DNA of 38,505 nucleotides from an uncultured Planctomyces sp. GTDB taxonomy: Bacteria; Planctomycetota; Planctomycetia; Planctomycetales; Planctomycetaceae. Below the pieces are notes generated by a model that saw only the letters and a list, made by a program, of their open reading frames with translations, was not told where the DNA came from and did no database searches. Where the stretch lies: contig CALGTK010000328.1 in the NCBI GenBank assembly GCA_937904325.1, positions 1 to 38,505 of the forward strand, given 5' to 3'. Position numbers and translations under genes: made by a program. This document shows positions 19,366 through 28,574 of this stretch, one piece after another. Within the stretch, counting starts at the first letter, position 1. Each line of letters opens with the position of its first letter.

Positions 19366-22089
19366 TCAATCGATGTACGCGAATTCGTTCAGGTTAAAGA
19401 TCACCAGGCAGACGTGTGCGAGTCCGCGTGTGCGAGCGTCCGTTTGAGCGGGCTGGAGATCCGGAACGTAGTTTTCGTAGGCCGGCATGAACTCGAAGAA
19501 GTCGTACGGCTCGCCGGTTTTCTCTGCCATCACCGTCCGCCTGGTCGTGCTTGAAATCTTTTTCACTTCGTGCTGTTTGCCGGTTTCTTCTTTTACTGCC
19601 TGAGACCAGTGAGCAAGGCAAACTTTCAGTTCGTTGCTGGCCGGTGACCGTCCCAGAGCCAGTTCGAACGCTCGTTTCACGACGGCTGCATCCGTGTCTG
19701 CCATGTCGCCAGCTTCTGTAAACAATCGGGCAGCCAGAGCGATCGAGCGGTCCTGAACCTCTTCCGCGTTGAACAACGTCAATGCCTGCGGCGCGACGGT
19801 CGACGTTTCACGAAGCTCGCACGACTTGTCCGGCCCTGGTTGGTTGAACGCTTCCAGAAACGGGTCCCGCAATCCACGAATTTTCTCGGCATAGATGCTT
19901 CTTCGATTGCGTTGTTTGGGCAGTGGATCGGGTTCATAAACTGAAGCCGTGCCGCCCATAATCTGCCGCGGCTGCATCGCGACTTCCAGGTTGATATCTG
20001 GCCGACAGGGGATCCCGCCGACCTGACGATTTAATTCGCCACTGACAGCCAGCATGGCATCGCGAAGTTCTTCTGCCGTCAGACGCCGAGACAGGTAGGT
20101 CGCATAAAGATCTCGCTTTGGATCTTTCTCGTCGAGGATGTCGCGCTGCGGATATCGGGAACTTCGACGATAGGTCTCAGATGTCAAAATCAATTCGTTC
20201 AGCTTTTTAACAGACCAGTCATTTTCCATGAACCATTGCGCCAGGTAGTCGAGCAATGCTGGATGAGTCGGCAGTTTGCCGGTCGCTCCGAAGTTGTTCG
20301 GATTGCCAGCCAGGCCTTTACCGAAATGCCACGCCCAGACTCGGTTAACCATGACTCTCGCAGTGAGCGGATTTCTCTTGTCGACGATCCATTCCGCCAA
20401 CGCCAGCCGACGATTGCTGCGTCCATCAGGAAACTCCGTGACAGACATCTTTCCAAGTTTCGAGGCGGCACTGATGGCTCCGGGCTTCACAGCATCACCG
20501 CGAGAGTAAGCATCTCCTCCGGTCAGAATCGCATCTTCTTCCAGATACCCTTTACCCCAAGGTTCAGCTGGCATTTGAATTCGACTACCGACGTTCTTTC
20601 GTTGAATTGTATGGCCTGTGTGAACGCTGAAGGCGATCGGTCGGGTTTTGTCATACTCCCAGGTGTGCCGGGAAATATTTTTGCCCATACGGGCCAGCGA
20701 GGCTTCGTCTCCAGGGTCCAACCCGTTGTCTCCCACCTTGGCTTTTCCCGTTTCCAGTGTTCGATTTTTCTTGACGCGTGCGTTGAGCTCGTTTCGCTCC
20801 TTCTGGTAAGCCGAAATCTTGGCGCGAGTCCACTCATGCGCCGGCTTGAAACCTGTCAGGTTCTCATCCTTCGTAAACGGAGCGTCGCGTTCGACAAACT
20901 GAGTCGTCGAAAAAATGGCCATCATGCTGTAGTAGTCCCGGGTCGGAATGGGGTCGAACTTGTGGTCGTGACACTTCGCACATTGCAGAGCATGTCCAAG
21001 GAACACCTGGCCAACCGAGTCGGTCACATCGTCCAGCCACTGCTGCCGCGTGATCCGGAAGACACTCATCCCCGTTTGCTCCCACGGCCCCATTCGAAGA
21101 AACCCGGTTGCGACCAGCTTCTCGGAATCCGTTGAATCGATCTCGTCGCCAGCGATCTGCTCGCGGACAAAGTCGTCGTATGACTTGTCGCGGTTGAAGG
21201 ACCGAATAACGTAATCGCGATATCGCCAGGCGTTGGGTCGCGAGTAGTCATTCGCAAAACCCGCCGAATCCGCGTACCGGGCGACATCCAACCACTGCCG
21301 ACCGAAGTGCTCGCCATAGTGAGGTGTCGCCATTAGTCGTTTCGCGTAATCAAGTACGGCAGCGCCGATGTCTTTCTTCGCAGCCGTCTCGAAACGCGCG
21401 GTATCAATCGGTCGCGGAGGCAATCCCGTCATCCCAAAACTGATTCGTCGAGCAAGCTCTCGCGAATTAGCAACTGGAGCTGCTGCGAGACCGATCTCTT
21501 TCAACTTCCGATCAATGAACCAGTCAATTGGATGAGCAGACTTCGGCACACTTTCAACGTTCAAGAGCTGGTAAGCCCAGAGATGCTCAGGCTTGTAACG
21601 GCGGTTCGTCCAGGCGTCACCCAGACCTCCGGACGTTTCAACGATGACACCTTCGGCATACTTGCTTTGAATTTCCGCGACGCGAGCCTCATCTGGCCAC
21701 GGAGCACCATCGTTGATCCAGTCCCGAATCCACCACTGCTGTTCCTGAGTGAGCTGCTCTGCCTCTTTTGGCGGCATCTCGTAGCCTTCTTCCGAGCGGG
21801 TAGTCGCGACGTAAAGAAAACTCTGTTCGCCTTTGCCGGGAATGACAACTTCGTCTTCAAAACTTTCTCCGCCTTTCAGCAGAGCCTCGCGCGAACGCAT
21901 GTCGAATCCGCCCGCGATCTCGTCAGGATCGTCACCATGACAGGCGATGCACTTTTCAGCGAACAGCAGTTTGACTTTCAGCGCGAAAAGCTTCTCGCCT
22001 TTCGATGGTTCAGCAGCATCCGCGGCGACCGAAGCATTAATCACACCAGCCAGCATAACTAGAATTGTAAGATTCATTTTTGTGATCAT
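19366..22089 (-). CDS. PSCyt1-DUF1549-DUF1553 exported cytochrome-type protein
   Basis: This 907-residue protein has a signal peptide (ILVMLAGVINASVAADA). A planctomycete cytochrome-C-type domain follows, with heme motif CIACH at residues 47-51. DUF1549 spans roughly 185-400 and includes the family block CAKCHDHKFDPIPTRDYYSM near residue 368, a second CxxCH. DUF1553 occupies about 560-880 (ARVMVNRVWAWHFGKGL, LAEWIVDKRNPLTA). Function is unproven; its pairing with DUF1501 and proximity to a sulfatase suggest a periplasmic redox or carbohydrate role. There is no clear ribosome site before ATG 22089. It leads a two-gene unit with the DUF1501 gene. Confidence 0.9.
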   Translation of the reverse strand: MITKMNLTILVMLAGVINASVAADAAEPSKGEKLFALKVKLLFAEKCIACHGDDPDEIAGGFDMRSREALLKGGESFEDEVVIPGKGEQSFLYVATTRSEEGYEMPPKEAEQLTQEQQWWIRDWINDGAPWPDEARVAEIQSKYAEGVIVETSGGLGDAWTNRRYKPEHLWAYQLLNVESVPKSAHPIDWFIDRKLKEIGLAAAPVANSRELARRISFGMTGLPPRPIDTARFETAAKKDIGAAVLDYAKRLMATPHYGEHFGRQWLDVARYADSAGFANDYSRPNAWRYRDYVIRSFNRDKSYDDFVREQIAGDEIDSTDSEKLVATGFLRMGPWEQTGMSVFRITRQQWLDDVTDSVGQVFLGHALQCAKCHDHKFDPIPTRDYYSMMAIFSTTQFVERDAPFTKDENLTGFKPAHEWTRAKISAYQKERNELNARVKKNRTLETGKAKVGDNGLDPGDEASLARMGKNISRHTWEYDKTRPIAFSVHTGHTIQRKNVGSRIQMPAEPWGKGYLEEDAILTGGDAYSRGDAVKPGAISAASKLGKMSVTEFPDGRSNRRLALAEWIVDKRNPLTARVMVNRVWAWHFGKGLAGNPNNFGATGKLPTHPALLDYLAQWFMENDWSVKKLNELILTSETYRRSSRYPQRDILDEKDPKRDLYATYLSRRLTAEELRDAMLAVSGELNRQVGGIPCRPDINLEVAMQPRQIMGGTASVYEPDPLPKQRNRRSIYAEKIRGLRDPFLEAFNQPGPDKSCELRETSTVAPQALTLFNAEEVQDRSIALAARLFTEAGDMADTDAAVVKRAFELALGRSPASNELKVCLAHWSQAVKEETGKQHEVKKISSTTRRTVMAEKTGEPYDFFEFMPAYENYVPDLQPAQTDARTRGLAHVCLVIFNLNEFAYID

Positions 22090-22364
22090 GCGAAAACTTT
22101 AACACAGAAGTCGCTGAGATGAGTAACGCAGTGCCTGGAAGTCGAACGCGAAGACGCGGAGTTTCCCGAAGAATCCTGACAGCAGATTGGTCAGCCATAC
22201 CAGACCGCTACCGCTACCCCTAAGATTTAACGCGGTAATCTCATAGAATTTCTACGGATTGTTTTCTACGACATCCAATGCCATCTGCGAAAATCCGTGT
22301 CCATCCGTGGCTGATAGATCAAAGTGTCAGATTCTGCACGAACAACCACTGGTTCTACCCCATG

Positions 22365-24809
22365 CTACTCGGATCCTTGTTTCGATTTCTCGATCAGAAA
22401 GTCGACCAGCTCCTGGCACGTGAAGAATCCAGGCCAGAAGCTGTGTCCTTGGCCTTCCGCTTTGATGATGTGAATCAGGTCGGAAGCATCGTTTGCTGCA
22501 TAGATTTTTTCCAACACCTCAGAATTCGCCGCGATCGGCACAACTTTGTCGTCGGTTCCGTGAATGATGAAGACGGGAATGCCGGCTTTGGCCAGAGTGT
22601 CCCCTTGTTTGATCGGGTTCAGTTTGTCCTGTTGAGAAAGCAGTTCGTCGGGACTGACTCCGTACACCGTTGCTGCACGCGCCACTCCCGGATAGGTCGT
22701 GTAATCGTAGACCGGATAAATTCCGCCGATGCCGGCGACTCGGTCGGGATGCCTGATTGCCCAACTGCTCACCCACAGCCCGCCTCGGCTCCGCCCCAGC
22801 AACGCTGGCCTCTTCGAGTAGCCCTGCTGAACCATGTGGCGGTACAGGCTTTCAAAATGCGGGAACGCGTGAGGGCTGCCGTAACCTTCTCCGACGTCGA
22901 TTCCCGCGATCGCGATGCCGGCGTCGATGAACTGCTGGTGCATCCAGCTTTCTGCCTGATCGGGATACGGTGCGAGCGTCGGCCCGTAGAAAATCCACGG
23001 CTTGCCGCCGGCACTTTCAAACGCCCCTTCAGGCGACATCAGAAAAGCGTGTCGACCGTTCAGCAGAAACGACTTCCCACCAAGCAGCACCTGTCGACGC
23101 TTCGGCTTTGCCGCCGCCTGTGCCGCCTTCATGACGGGCGGTCGGTTACTGGCTACGTTAGCCTTTTTCCGAACTGCCGGCGGCAGGTCTCGTGAAGCGA
23201 GTTCGGTGAATGCCGCAAGCTGCCGATTCCACTCGGCAATCAGCTCATGCAATCGGGCACCTTCCGGAATCGCCAGGTCAGTCGATTCGTCGCGATCGTT
23301 GGCAAGATTGTAAAGCTCCCAGGGCTCACCGATCGGCGCTACGGCCTTCCAGTCGCCCATGCGAATTGCTTTGTGACCATCGTGAAACCACCACAACGAG
23401 TCATGCTTGACGGATTCGTCCTTCGTAAACGCAGAAACAAGACTTTTTCCGGGTGCCTGCGGTGCGTCTTCCAGCGTCTTTGCCCCGGCGAGTTCCAGTA
23501 CGGTCGGCACGACATCAATCACGTGTCCGACGTTGCGACGGAATTCGCCACGAGCCTTAATACCCTTCGGCCATGACATCAAAAATGGTGTCGAAGTGCC
23601 GCCTTCGTGAGTCCACGTCTTGTGACGCCGAAACGGCGTGTTGCACGTCGTCGACCAACCAGGGCCAAGACACAGATAAGTGCCGGCTGCTCCGGATGGC
23701 AGGTTCGGATCGTGCCCATCATCGCGAACCATGATCTCGGCACTGGCTCCGTTGTCGGACAGAAAAATGACCAGCGTGTTTTCCCACTGGCCCAGCTTCT
23801 TGATTTGATCAAAGACTCGGCCGATTTCTATATCCATACGATGAATCATCGCAGCATGAATCGACATCTTAGTCGCCTGAAATTTCTTCTGCTCGTCGGT
23901 GAGGCTGTTCCACGGAAGCGGCTTGTTAACCTCACCGTTGCCAAGAATCTTGAACGCGTCGGGAAAGTGGTACGGCGGCCCGATGCCTCGCTCGACTCGC
24001 GAAATTTGAGTCACCCCTGCCGCCTCGAGAAGTCCCTGTTGGTGCATCTTCTGCCATCGTTTAAGCCGAATCGAATCCCAGCCTTCCGTGTAGGTGTCTT
24101 CGTAGAGAGCAATGTCTTCGGGCAACGCGTGCAGCGGAAAATGTGGAGCTGCAAACGCGAGGTAATGGAAGAACGGAGCGTCCGCATATTGCTCGCTGTG
24201 TTCGGTCAGGACCTCAATCGCATGATCGGCCAACGCCGTTGTTGCGTAGAAATCTGTGCCCTTCTTAACCGGAGGCAACTGAACGTCGTCCTTCCAGTGT
24301 CGATTCGGATTGAAAAATCGTCCCTGATCTTTCAGCAAGTACGAATGATCAAAACCGTTTTGGATGGGCATCCCGTCAATGTGCCATTTGCCGGTGTGGT
24401 AAGACCGGTAACCAGCCGGCTTCAAAAGTTCAGGAAGCAGCACACCCCAATCCGGACGGCGGCCACGGTTGCCCCCTCCGGCGGGAATTCCCGGCAGCGC
24501 ATCTCGCCGAATCTGCTGCGCGTAATAGCCGGTCAGAAGTGCACCGCGAGTCGGCCAGCATCTCGCTGTGTTGTAGAACTTCGTAAAGCGCAATCCGTCC
24601 TGCGCGATCGAATCCAGGTTCGGCGTCGCAATTTCCCCGCCGTAACATCCGAGATCCGAGAATCCCAGGTCGTCTGCCATAATCAGCAGGACGTTCGGCT
24701 GTTCGGCGGCGCTTGCCACAGAGCATGCAAAAAGAAGGCTTGCCCAGAAACTCAGGGTCGCGGATAAAAACGGCTTCTGTTTGATCATCACTTTGTGATT
24801 ACTTTCCAT
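22365..24809 (-). CDS. Exported sulfatase fused to a C-terminal alpha/beta-hydrolase
   Basis: The 814-residue protein has a signal peptide (LSFWASLLFACSVASA) and an S1-type sulfatase of about 500 residues. Metal-binding Asp46-Asp47 lie in MADDLGF, and CWPTR at 84-88 carries the cysteine converted to formylglycine. FLSDNGAS and FHDGHKAIRMGDWKAV are later family blocks. After an Ala/Lys-rich linker (about 555-575) comes an esterase/peptidase-type hydrolase with GRSRG (nucleophile Ser674), an Asp in GTDDKVVP and a His in GQGHSFWPG. This would be a desulfating plus ester-cleaving enzyme in the periplasm. The start may be ATG 24809 or ATG 24788. It lies 275 bp upstream of the DUF1549 gene on the same strand. 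Confidence 0.92.
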   Translation of the reverse strand: MESNHKVMIKQKPFLSATLSFWASLLFACSVASAAEQPNVLLIMADDLGFSDLGCYGGEIATPNLDSIAQDGLRFTKFYNTARCWPTRGALLTGYYAQQIRRDALPGIPAGGGNRGRRPDWGVLLPELLKPAGYRSYHTGKWHIDGMPIQNGFDHSYLLKDQGRFFNPNRHWKDDVQLPPVKKGTDFYATTALADHAIEVLTEHSEQYADAPFFHYLAFAAPHFPLHALPEDIALYEDTYTEGWDSIRLKRWQKMHQQGLLEAAGVTQISRVERGIGPPYHFPDAFKILGNGEVNKPLPWNSLTDEQKKFQATKMSIHAAMIHRMDIEIGRVFDQIKKLGQWENTLVIFLSDNGASAEIMVRDDGHDPNLPSGAAGTYLCLGPGWSTTCNTPFRRHKTWTHEGGTSTPFLMSWPKGIKARGEFRRNVGHVIDVVPTVLELAGAKTLEDAPQAPGKSLVSAFTKDESVKHDSLWWFHDGHKAIRMGDWKAVAPIGEPWELYNLANDRDESTDLAIPEGARLHELIAEWNRQLAAFTELASRDLPPAVRKKANVASNRPPVMKAAQAAAKPKRRQVLLGGKSFLLNGRHAFLMSPEGAFESAGGKPWIFYGPTLAPYPDQAESWMHQQFIDAGIAIAGIDVGEGYGSPHAFPHFESLYRHMVQQGYSKRPALLGRSRGGLWVSSWAIRHPDRVAGIGGIYPVYDYTTYPGVARAATVYGVSPDELLSQQDKLNPIKQGDTLAKAGIPVFIIHGTDDKVVPIAANSEVLEKIYAANDASDLIHIIKAEGQGHSFWPGFFTCQELVDFLIEKSKQGSE

Positions 24810-25756
24810 CGGACGTTTTGCCTAAACAAATCTGTAGGAGCGGTTCCAAAAGGTTACGTGTCTGCTGCTGCAGTTAAACCTGAGATATCCCACTTGGAAT
24901 GGACACCTGAAACAGTTTTTAGGCGGATAGTGTTGCTCGATGCTGTTCTTCGAATTCGTCTTTACTCCTCAGTCTCTTACGCTCAATACGGGCGAATCCA
25001 AACAACTCTTAGATGGCGTCCTGAGGTTGTTGGACGGTTCAATCATTGACGAGTGGTAATGGATTCCAGCTGATACTTTTTTTCTGTTGAGGAAATCAGG
25101 GCCCATGAGAATAGCTCCGGGCCAGCGAGCCATAGTACCGTGGTGAGTGGAATCTGCAGCCCTGGACGGGACGCTCCAGCTCGATTTTCTGTTTGGAGAA
25201 ATCATCTGAAGTAAGCCGATTCCGGAAGACGTGTGCTTCGGCGATCTGGGCACGATCGATTTTCCAGTTGCATCACGACAACAGTCGTTAGCGTGGAAAC
25301 TCGTCTGACTGGTTACCGACTGCTATACGATGGGGAAGGTTCTATATGACGCCGTGCTCTTTAGCTGAGTCGATCACGCCGGATCTTAATTTAATTCCGG
25401 AAAACTTTTGCTGCAGCCAAAGAGGGTGCAGGGAATCCGTTCGACAACTTTAGGAATTTCCGGGTTGATCCTCTGAACCTCGAATGGGATGACTTTCTCG
25501 CTGAGTATTCACATGCTGGCACCGAGGCTGAATGACGAGACCGCCTTACATTCATTCTGGATTGAATCAGAGTCCATCGGACTAAGAATAGCCGAGTGAC
25601 CTTGTCGAAATTGCGCTGCCTTTGGCCAGGCCTGCTTTTTGTGTGGGTTCGACCTTGCCTCATCGATTTGATTTTCGGTTCGTGAATCGGGACGATGCCG
25701 TGGCAGAAAAGTCGGTAGTTGCAGAACCTGATTACACCAATCGACGAGGAACTTGT
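24810..25756. other. 947-bp stretch without an intact gene; apparently decayed sequence
   Basis: No open frame here has a ribosome site and a recognisable product. A minus-strand frame of 94 codons (24969-25253) and one of 90 codons (25391-25663) lack family features. TGGACACCTGAAACAG starting at 24900 resembles the terminal repeat style of IS3-group elements, but I found no matching opposite end. The composition is less regular and more AT-rich than the flanking genes. It should include the sulfatase promoter on the left and the esterase promoter on the right. Confidence 0.4.
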
Positions 25757-26899
25757 ATGTCTAAGCAGCGGATGGCGGCTCTTATCACACTTGTCGCGTG
25801 CTCATTTTTGCTGGTTGATTCAGCATGTCATGCGCAGCGGAAAAAACGTACTCCGCCGCCGACCCGGAAGTTTGACGGTCCAGGGGCTCCGAATTTTTCC
25901 CGGCTGGATGCGAAAGCTGGTTTGAATCCGGCGCTTGATGTTGATGGCGATTTTCTCATCGGCCCGGATTATGCGCCAGCCGCTGAGAACAACGTGGTCG
26001 ATGGCGTTCCGCAGGGGAAAGTGCAGCAATTCACAATCGATTCGAAAGAAACCAGGCTTCTGAATCCAGGTATCGCTCGCAAGGTTTTCGGCACAGTCGA
26101 TCCAAATAATGCGAAGACTCTGATCGTCGATACGCACAAGATTGACTACAGGCGACAGATCACCGTTTACATCCCCTCGCAATATGTGCCGGACAGCGAA
26201 GCACCGTTCATGGTTATCCACGATGGTCCCAAGGGGAAACCCAACATGTCGGTGCCGCGGATCCTCGACAACCTGATCGCTCAGAAGCGTGTTCCTGCAA
26301 TGATTGTCGTCATGATTGCGAACGGCGGCGGCGATGCTCAGGGGCACGAGCGAGGCAAAGAATACGACACGATGTCGGGCCTGTACGCTGAATACATCGA
26401 AACTGAAGTCCTGCCTCGTGTCGAGAAAACCTGCGAGGTTAAGCTGACCAGGGACCCCAGCGGTCGCGCGGCGATGGGCAGCAGTTCTGGAGGGTCAGCG
26501 GCACTGGCAATGGCCTGGTATCGCACGGATCTTTATCACCGAGTGCTGACTACGTCGGGTACGTTTGTGAACCAGCAGTGGCCGTTCAATCCGGAGACGC
26601 CGGGTGGTGCCTGGGACTTTCACGAAAAGCTGATTCCAGAGAGTCCGAAGAAACCGCTCCGCATTTTTCTGGCGGTAGGTGACCGTGACAATTTCAACCC
26701 GAATGTCATGCGAGACGGCATGCATGACTGGGTCGAGGCTAACCACCGCATGGCCAAAGTTCTCAAAGCCAAGGGCTACCCGTATCAATATCTCTTCTGC
26801 CAGAACTCCGGCCACGGAGTTCGCAACGCCAAAGCCCAATTCCTCCCACATGCCATCGAATGGGTGTGGCAAGGGTATGGTCCCAAATCTGGAAACTGA
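25757..26899 (+). CDS. Exported esterase, enterochelin-esterase/esterase D-like
   Basis: This 380-residue protein starts at ATG 25757, which has GAGGA six bases upstream. A signal peptide (ALITLVACSFLLVDSACHA) is followed by an N-terminal beta-sandwich-like part containing YRRQITVYIPSQY. An alpha/beta-hydrolase domain follows, with GSSSG at residues 241-245 (nucleophile Ser243), an acidic block VGDRDNFNPN and a late histidine in NSGHGVRN. The family cleaves carboxyl esters of sugars, siderophores or xylan-type side groups. The periplasmic location and nearness to the sulfatase fusion suggest carbohydrate de-esterification, but the substrate is unknown. Confidence 0.88.
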   Translation: MSKQRMAALITLVACSFLLVDSACHAQRKKRTPPPTRKFDGPGAPNFSRLDAKAGLNPALDVDGDFLIGPDYAPAAENNVVDGVPQGKVQQFTIDSKETRLLNPGIARKVFGTVDPNNAKTLIVDTHKIDYRRQITVYIPSQYVPDSEAPFMVIHDGPKGKPNMSVPRILDNLIAQKRVPAMIVVMIANGGGDAQGHERGKEYDTMSGLYAEYIETEVLPRVEKTCEVKLTRDPSGRAAMGSSSGGSAALAMAWYRTDLYHRVLTTSGTFVNQQWPFNPETPGGAWDFHEKLIPESPKKPLRIFLAVGDRDNFNPNVMRDGMHDWVEANHRMAKVLKAKGYPYQYLFCQNSGHGVRNAKAQFLPHAIEWVWQGYGPKSGN

Positions 26900-27034
26900 T
26901 CATGGAACCAGTTGAAAACAGAGCCATACATTGGGGGAGTCGGATCGACGGGCGGGGGTCCTTACGCTAGCGTCGACGCCAATTGATGTGTGCGGCCCTC
27001 TTATTTCCTCAGTCTAAATTGGAGTTCGACGACC

Positions 27035-28201
27035 ATGCCGCGAGTCTCTTTTAGGTGTGCTGCCGTGTTGCTGACACTGCTACCGTTTGCCTGCCCAGGT
27101 ACAGCAAGTTCGGCCGAACTGTCGGATGCGGAATTCAAACGGTTGCACGCTGAACTTCAACCGAATGATTCGCCATGGCTGACGATCCCGTGGAAGATTT
27201 CCGTCCTGAATGCCCAGCAGTCTGCCGCGAAGGAAGACAAACCGATCTTTATCTGGGCGATGGATGGCCACCCGCTGGGCTGTACCTGAAACAATGGCGT
27301 GCTCGACCGTGAGTCGACATTCGCTGATCCGGAAATTGTCCGGATGCTCAAGACCCGTTTCATCCCCGTCGCCATCGACCAGGCCTATCAACGTCGGCAG
27401 AAAGACACTGAGGGCGAATTCTATCGAAAAATCGCCAGTCAGGGCCCTCGCGGCAATTTCAACAACACAACGCAGGGCTTTTATATTGCGACTGCAAGTG
27501 GCAAGCTGCTCGTCTATAACAACAACCGAAATCCGGAACGTGTTCGCAGGTTAATGACCGAAAAGCTCGGCGAGTTCAGCAGACTTGAAACATCTGCACG
27601 GCGGGGAAAATCGATCGAAGCGACCACGGTCGACAAACGATTCAACCCGACTCCGCCCGAAGGCGGCCTCGTCATTCGGGTCCGCGCCAAAGTTCTGGAC
27701 GGCTACGAACCCACGACCGACAAATGGCAGCGGATCTTCCAGACATCCATGTCACGGGACAATCTCTGGGTCTCTAAGACCGAACATCAGTCACTCGTGC
27801 AGGGGGAATTTCCCGATTCACTGCAACAGCGGATTGCGAGATACCACCTCGTTGATAACACTCGCGGTGAGCCCCCGTTCTGGAATGAGAAAGACGTCCG
27901 AAGCGTCCAGTTTTCAGCAACGTCCGGTCGATTGAAAGGCGAGGCGCATCTCGAAACCGCGGATCACAATCGTGGTTACGAAGCGGCATTCAACGGAATC
28001 GTAGAGATCAAGAACAGGAAGGTTGTGCGATTCGACGCTGTCGTGCTGGGAGAATTCTGGGGCCGAGGCAAGTACACGGGTGAACCACCGAAGGGACGGT
28101 TCCCATTGGCAATCTCTTTCACGCTGGCGGATGGCAGTGATGTCGCGGATCAAATCCCACCACAAGCCTCTCGTGGATGGGTGCAGGGTTACATCCGCTA
28201 A
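27035..28201 (+). CDS. Probable selenoprotein: exported thioredoxin-like protein read through TGA at 27287
   Basis: The frame runs from ATG 27035 to 28201 (388 residues) with one internal TGA at codon 85. A signal peptide (CAAVLLTLLPFACPGTASSA) precedes a thioredoxin-like segment: AKEDKPIFIWAMDGHPLGCT, the TGA, NNGVLDREST, then FADPEIVRMLKTRFIPVAID. That context matches exported thioredoxin-fold proteins in which a redox motif follows KPIFI and a dPEIV...RFIPVxID helix-strand comes after it. Cys83-Thr84-Sec85 would be a CxU redox pair. The C-terminal 200 residues form a second, unnamed domain. TGGAG lies 11 nt before the start. A nonsense mutation is the alternative, but coding character is intact for 304 codons after the TGA. 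Confidence 0.75.
27296..27325 (+). promoter_or_regulatory. Candidate bacterial SECIS hairpin
   Basis: TCGAC (27303-27307) pairs with GTCGA (27313-27317) around the five-base loop CGTGA. After a small internal loop, GGCG (27296-27299) pairs with CGCT (27322-27325), including one G-U pair. The second loop base, G27309, is 20 nt after the TGA. Known bacterial SECIS elements have an apical-loop G about 16-37 nt after the UGA, which fits. The stem is short and lies inside the coding frame, as expected for SelB recognition. Confidence 0.6.
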
Positions 28202-28226
28202 GCTTACGTGTTTAGCCAAAACCTGG

Positions 28227-28574
28227 TGACCTGCCCCATTAACCGCGACCTGATTTTGAGTGGTAAACTCAGAAGTCTGGTCGCAGATTGGGAGGCTTGA
28301 GATGCCACGCAAGCGATTCAAGCCAGAAGAGATTATCCAAATGCTTCTAGAGGCTGAGGTGCTTCTGTCTCTGGCGAAAACTGTTGGTGAATCCTGTCGT
28401 CAGCTCGGCGTGACCGACCAGACATAATTACTGCTGGCGGAAAGAGTACGGCGGAGTCCACACGGATCAGGCCAAGCTGAGTCCGGTGATCGAGGTCTGA
28501 GAAAACCGTGAACTCGTTCCACAGATCGTCGATCGGCTGCCACACAGGCGAGGTCGAATAGTCTCGCCCGGTCT
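28227..28574 (+). mobile_element. Decayed IS3-family insertion sequence, copy 2
   Basis: The left end TGACCTGCCCCATTAACCGC matches copy 1 at 17436 and begins 25 bp after the selenoprotein-like gene. orfA starts at ATG 28302 and reads MPRKRFKPEEIIQMLLEAEV and on to QLGVTDQT. It stops at TAA 28425-28427. A shift of one base resumes the family sequence NYCWRKEYGGVHTDQAK, and an ENREL match marks the coiled region before a further stop. Beyond about 28500 I recognise nothing of the element with confidence. No DDE domain is present. The right boundary is approximate. Confidence 0.8.

Noticed and set aside
20236-21135. 299-codon plus-strand frame inside the DUF1549/DUF1553 gene
   Set aside because: Antisense shadow of a gene with CxxCH and family blocks.
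22090-22364. Phrases such as CGAAAATCCGTGTCCATCCG as a possible repeat family
   Set aside because: Resembles degenerate intergenic text common in such genomes, but I cannot show a second copy in this window.
23607-24767. 386-codon plus-strand frame opposite the sulfatase fusion
   Set aside because: The minus strand holds the CWPTR sulfatase motif; the plus product is Arg-rich and without family.
24787-24799. ATCAC-TTT-GTGAT palindrome over the sulfatase start region
   Set aside because: Five-base arms inside coding sequence; too short to call an operator and no second site nearby.
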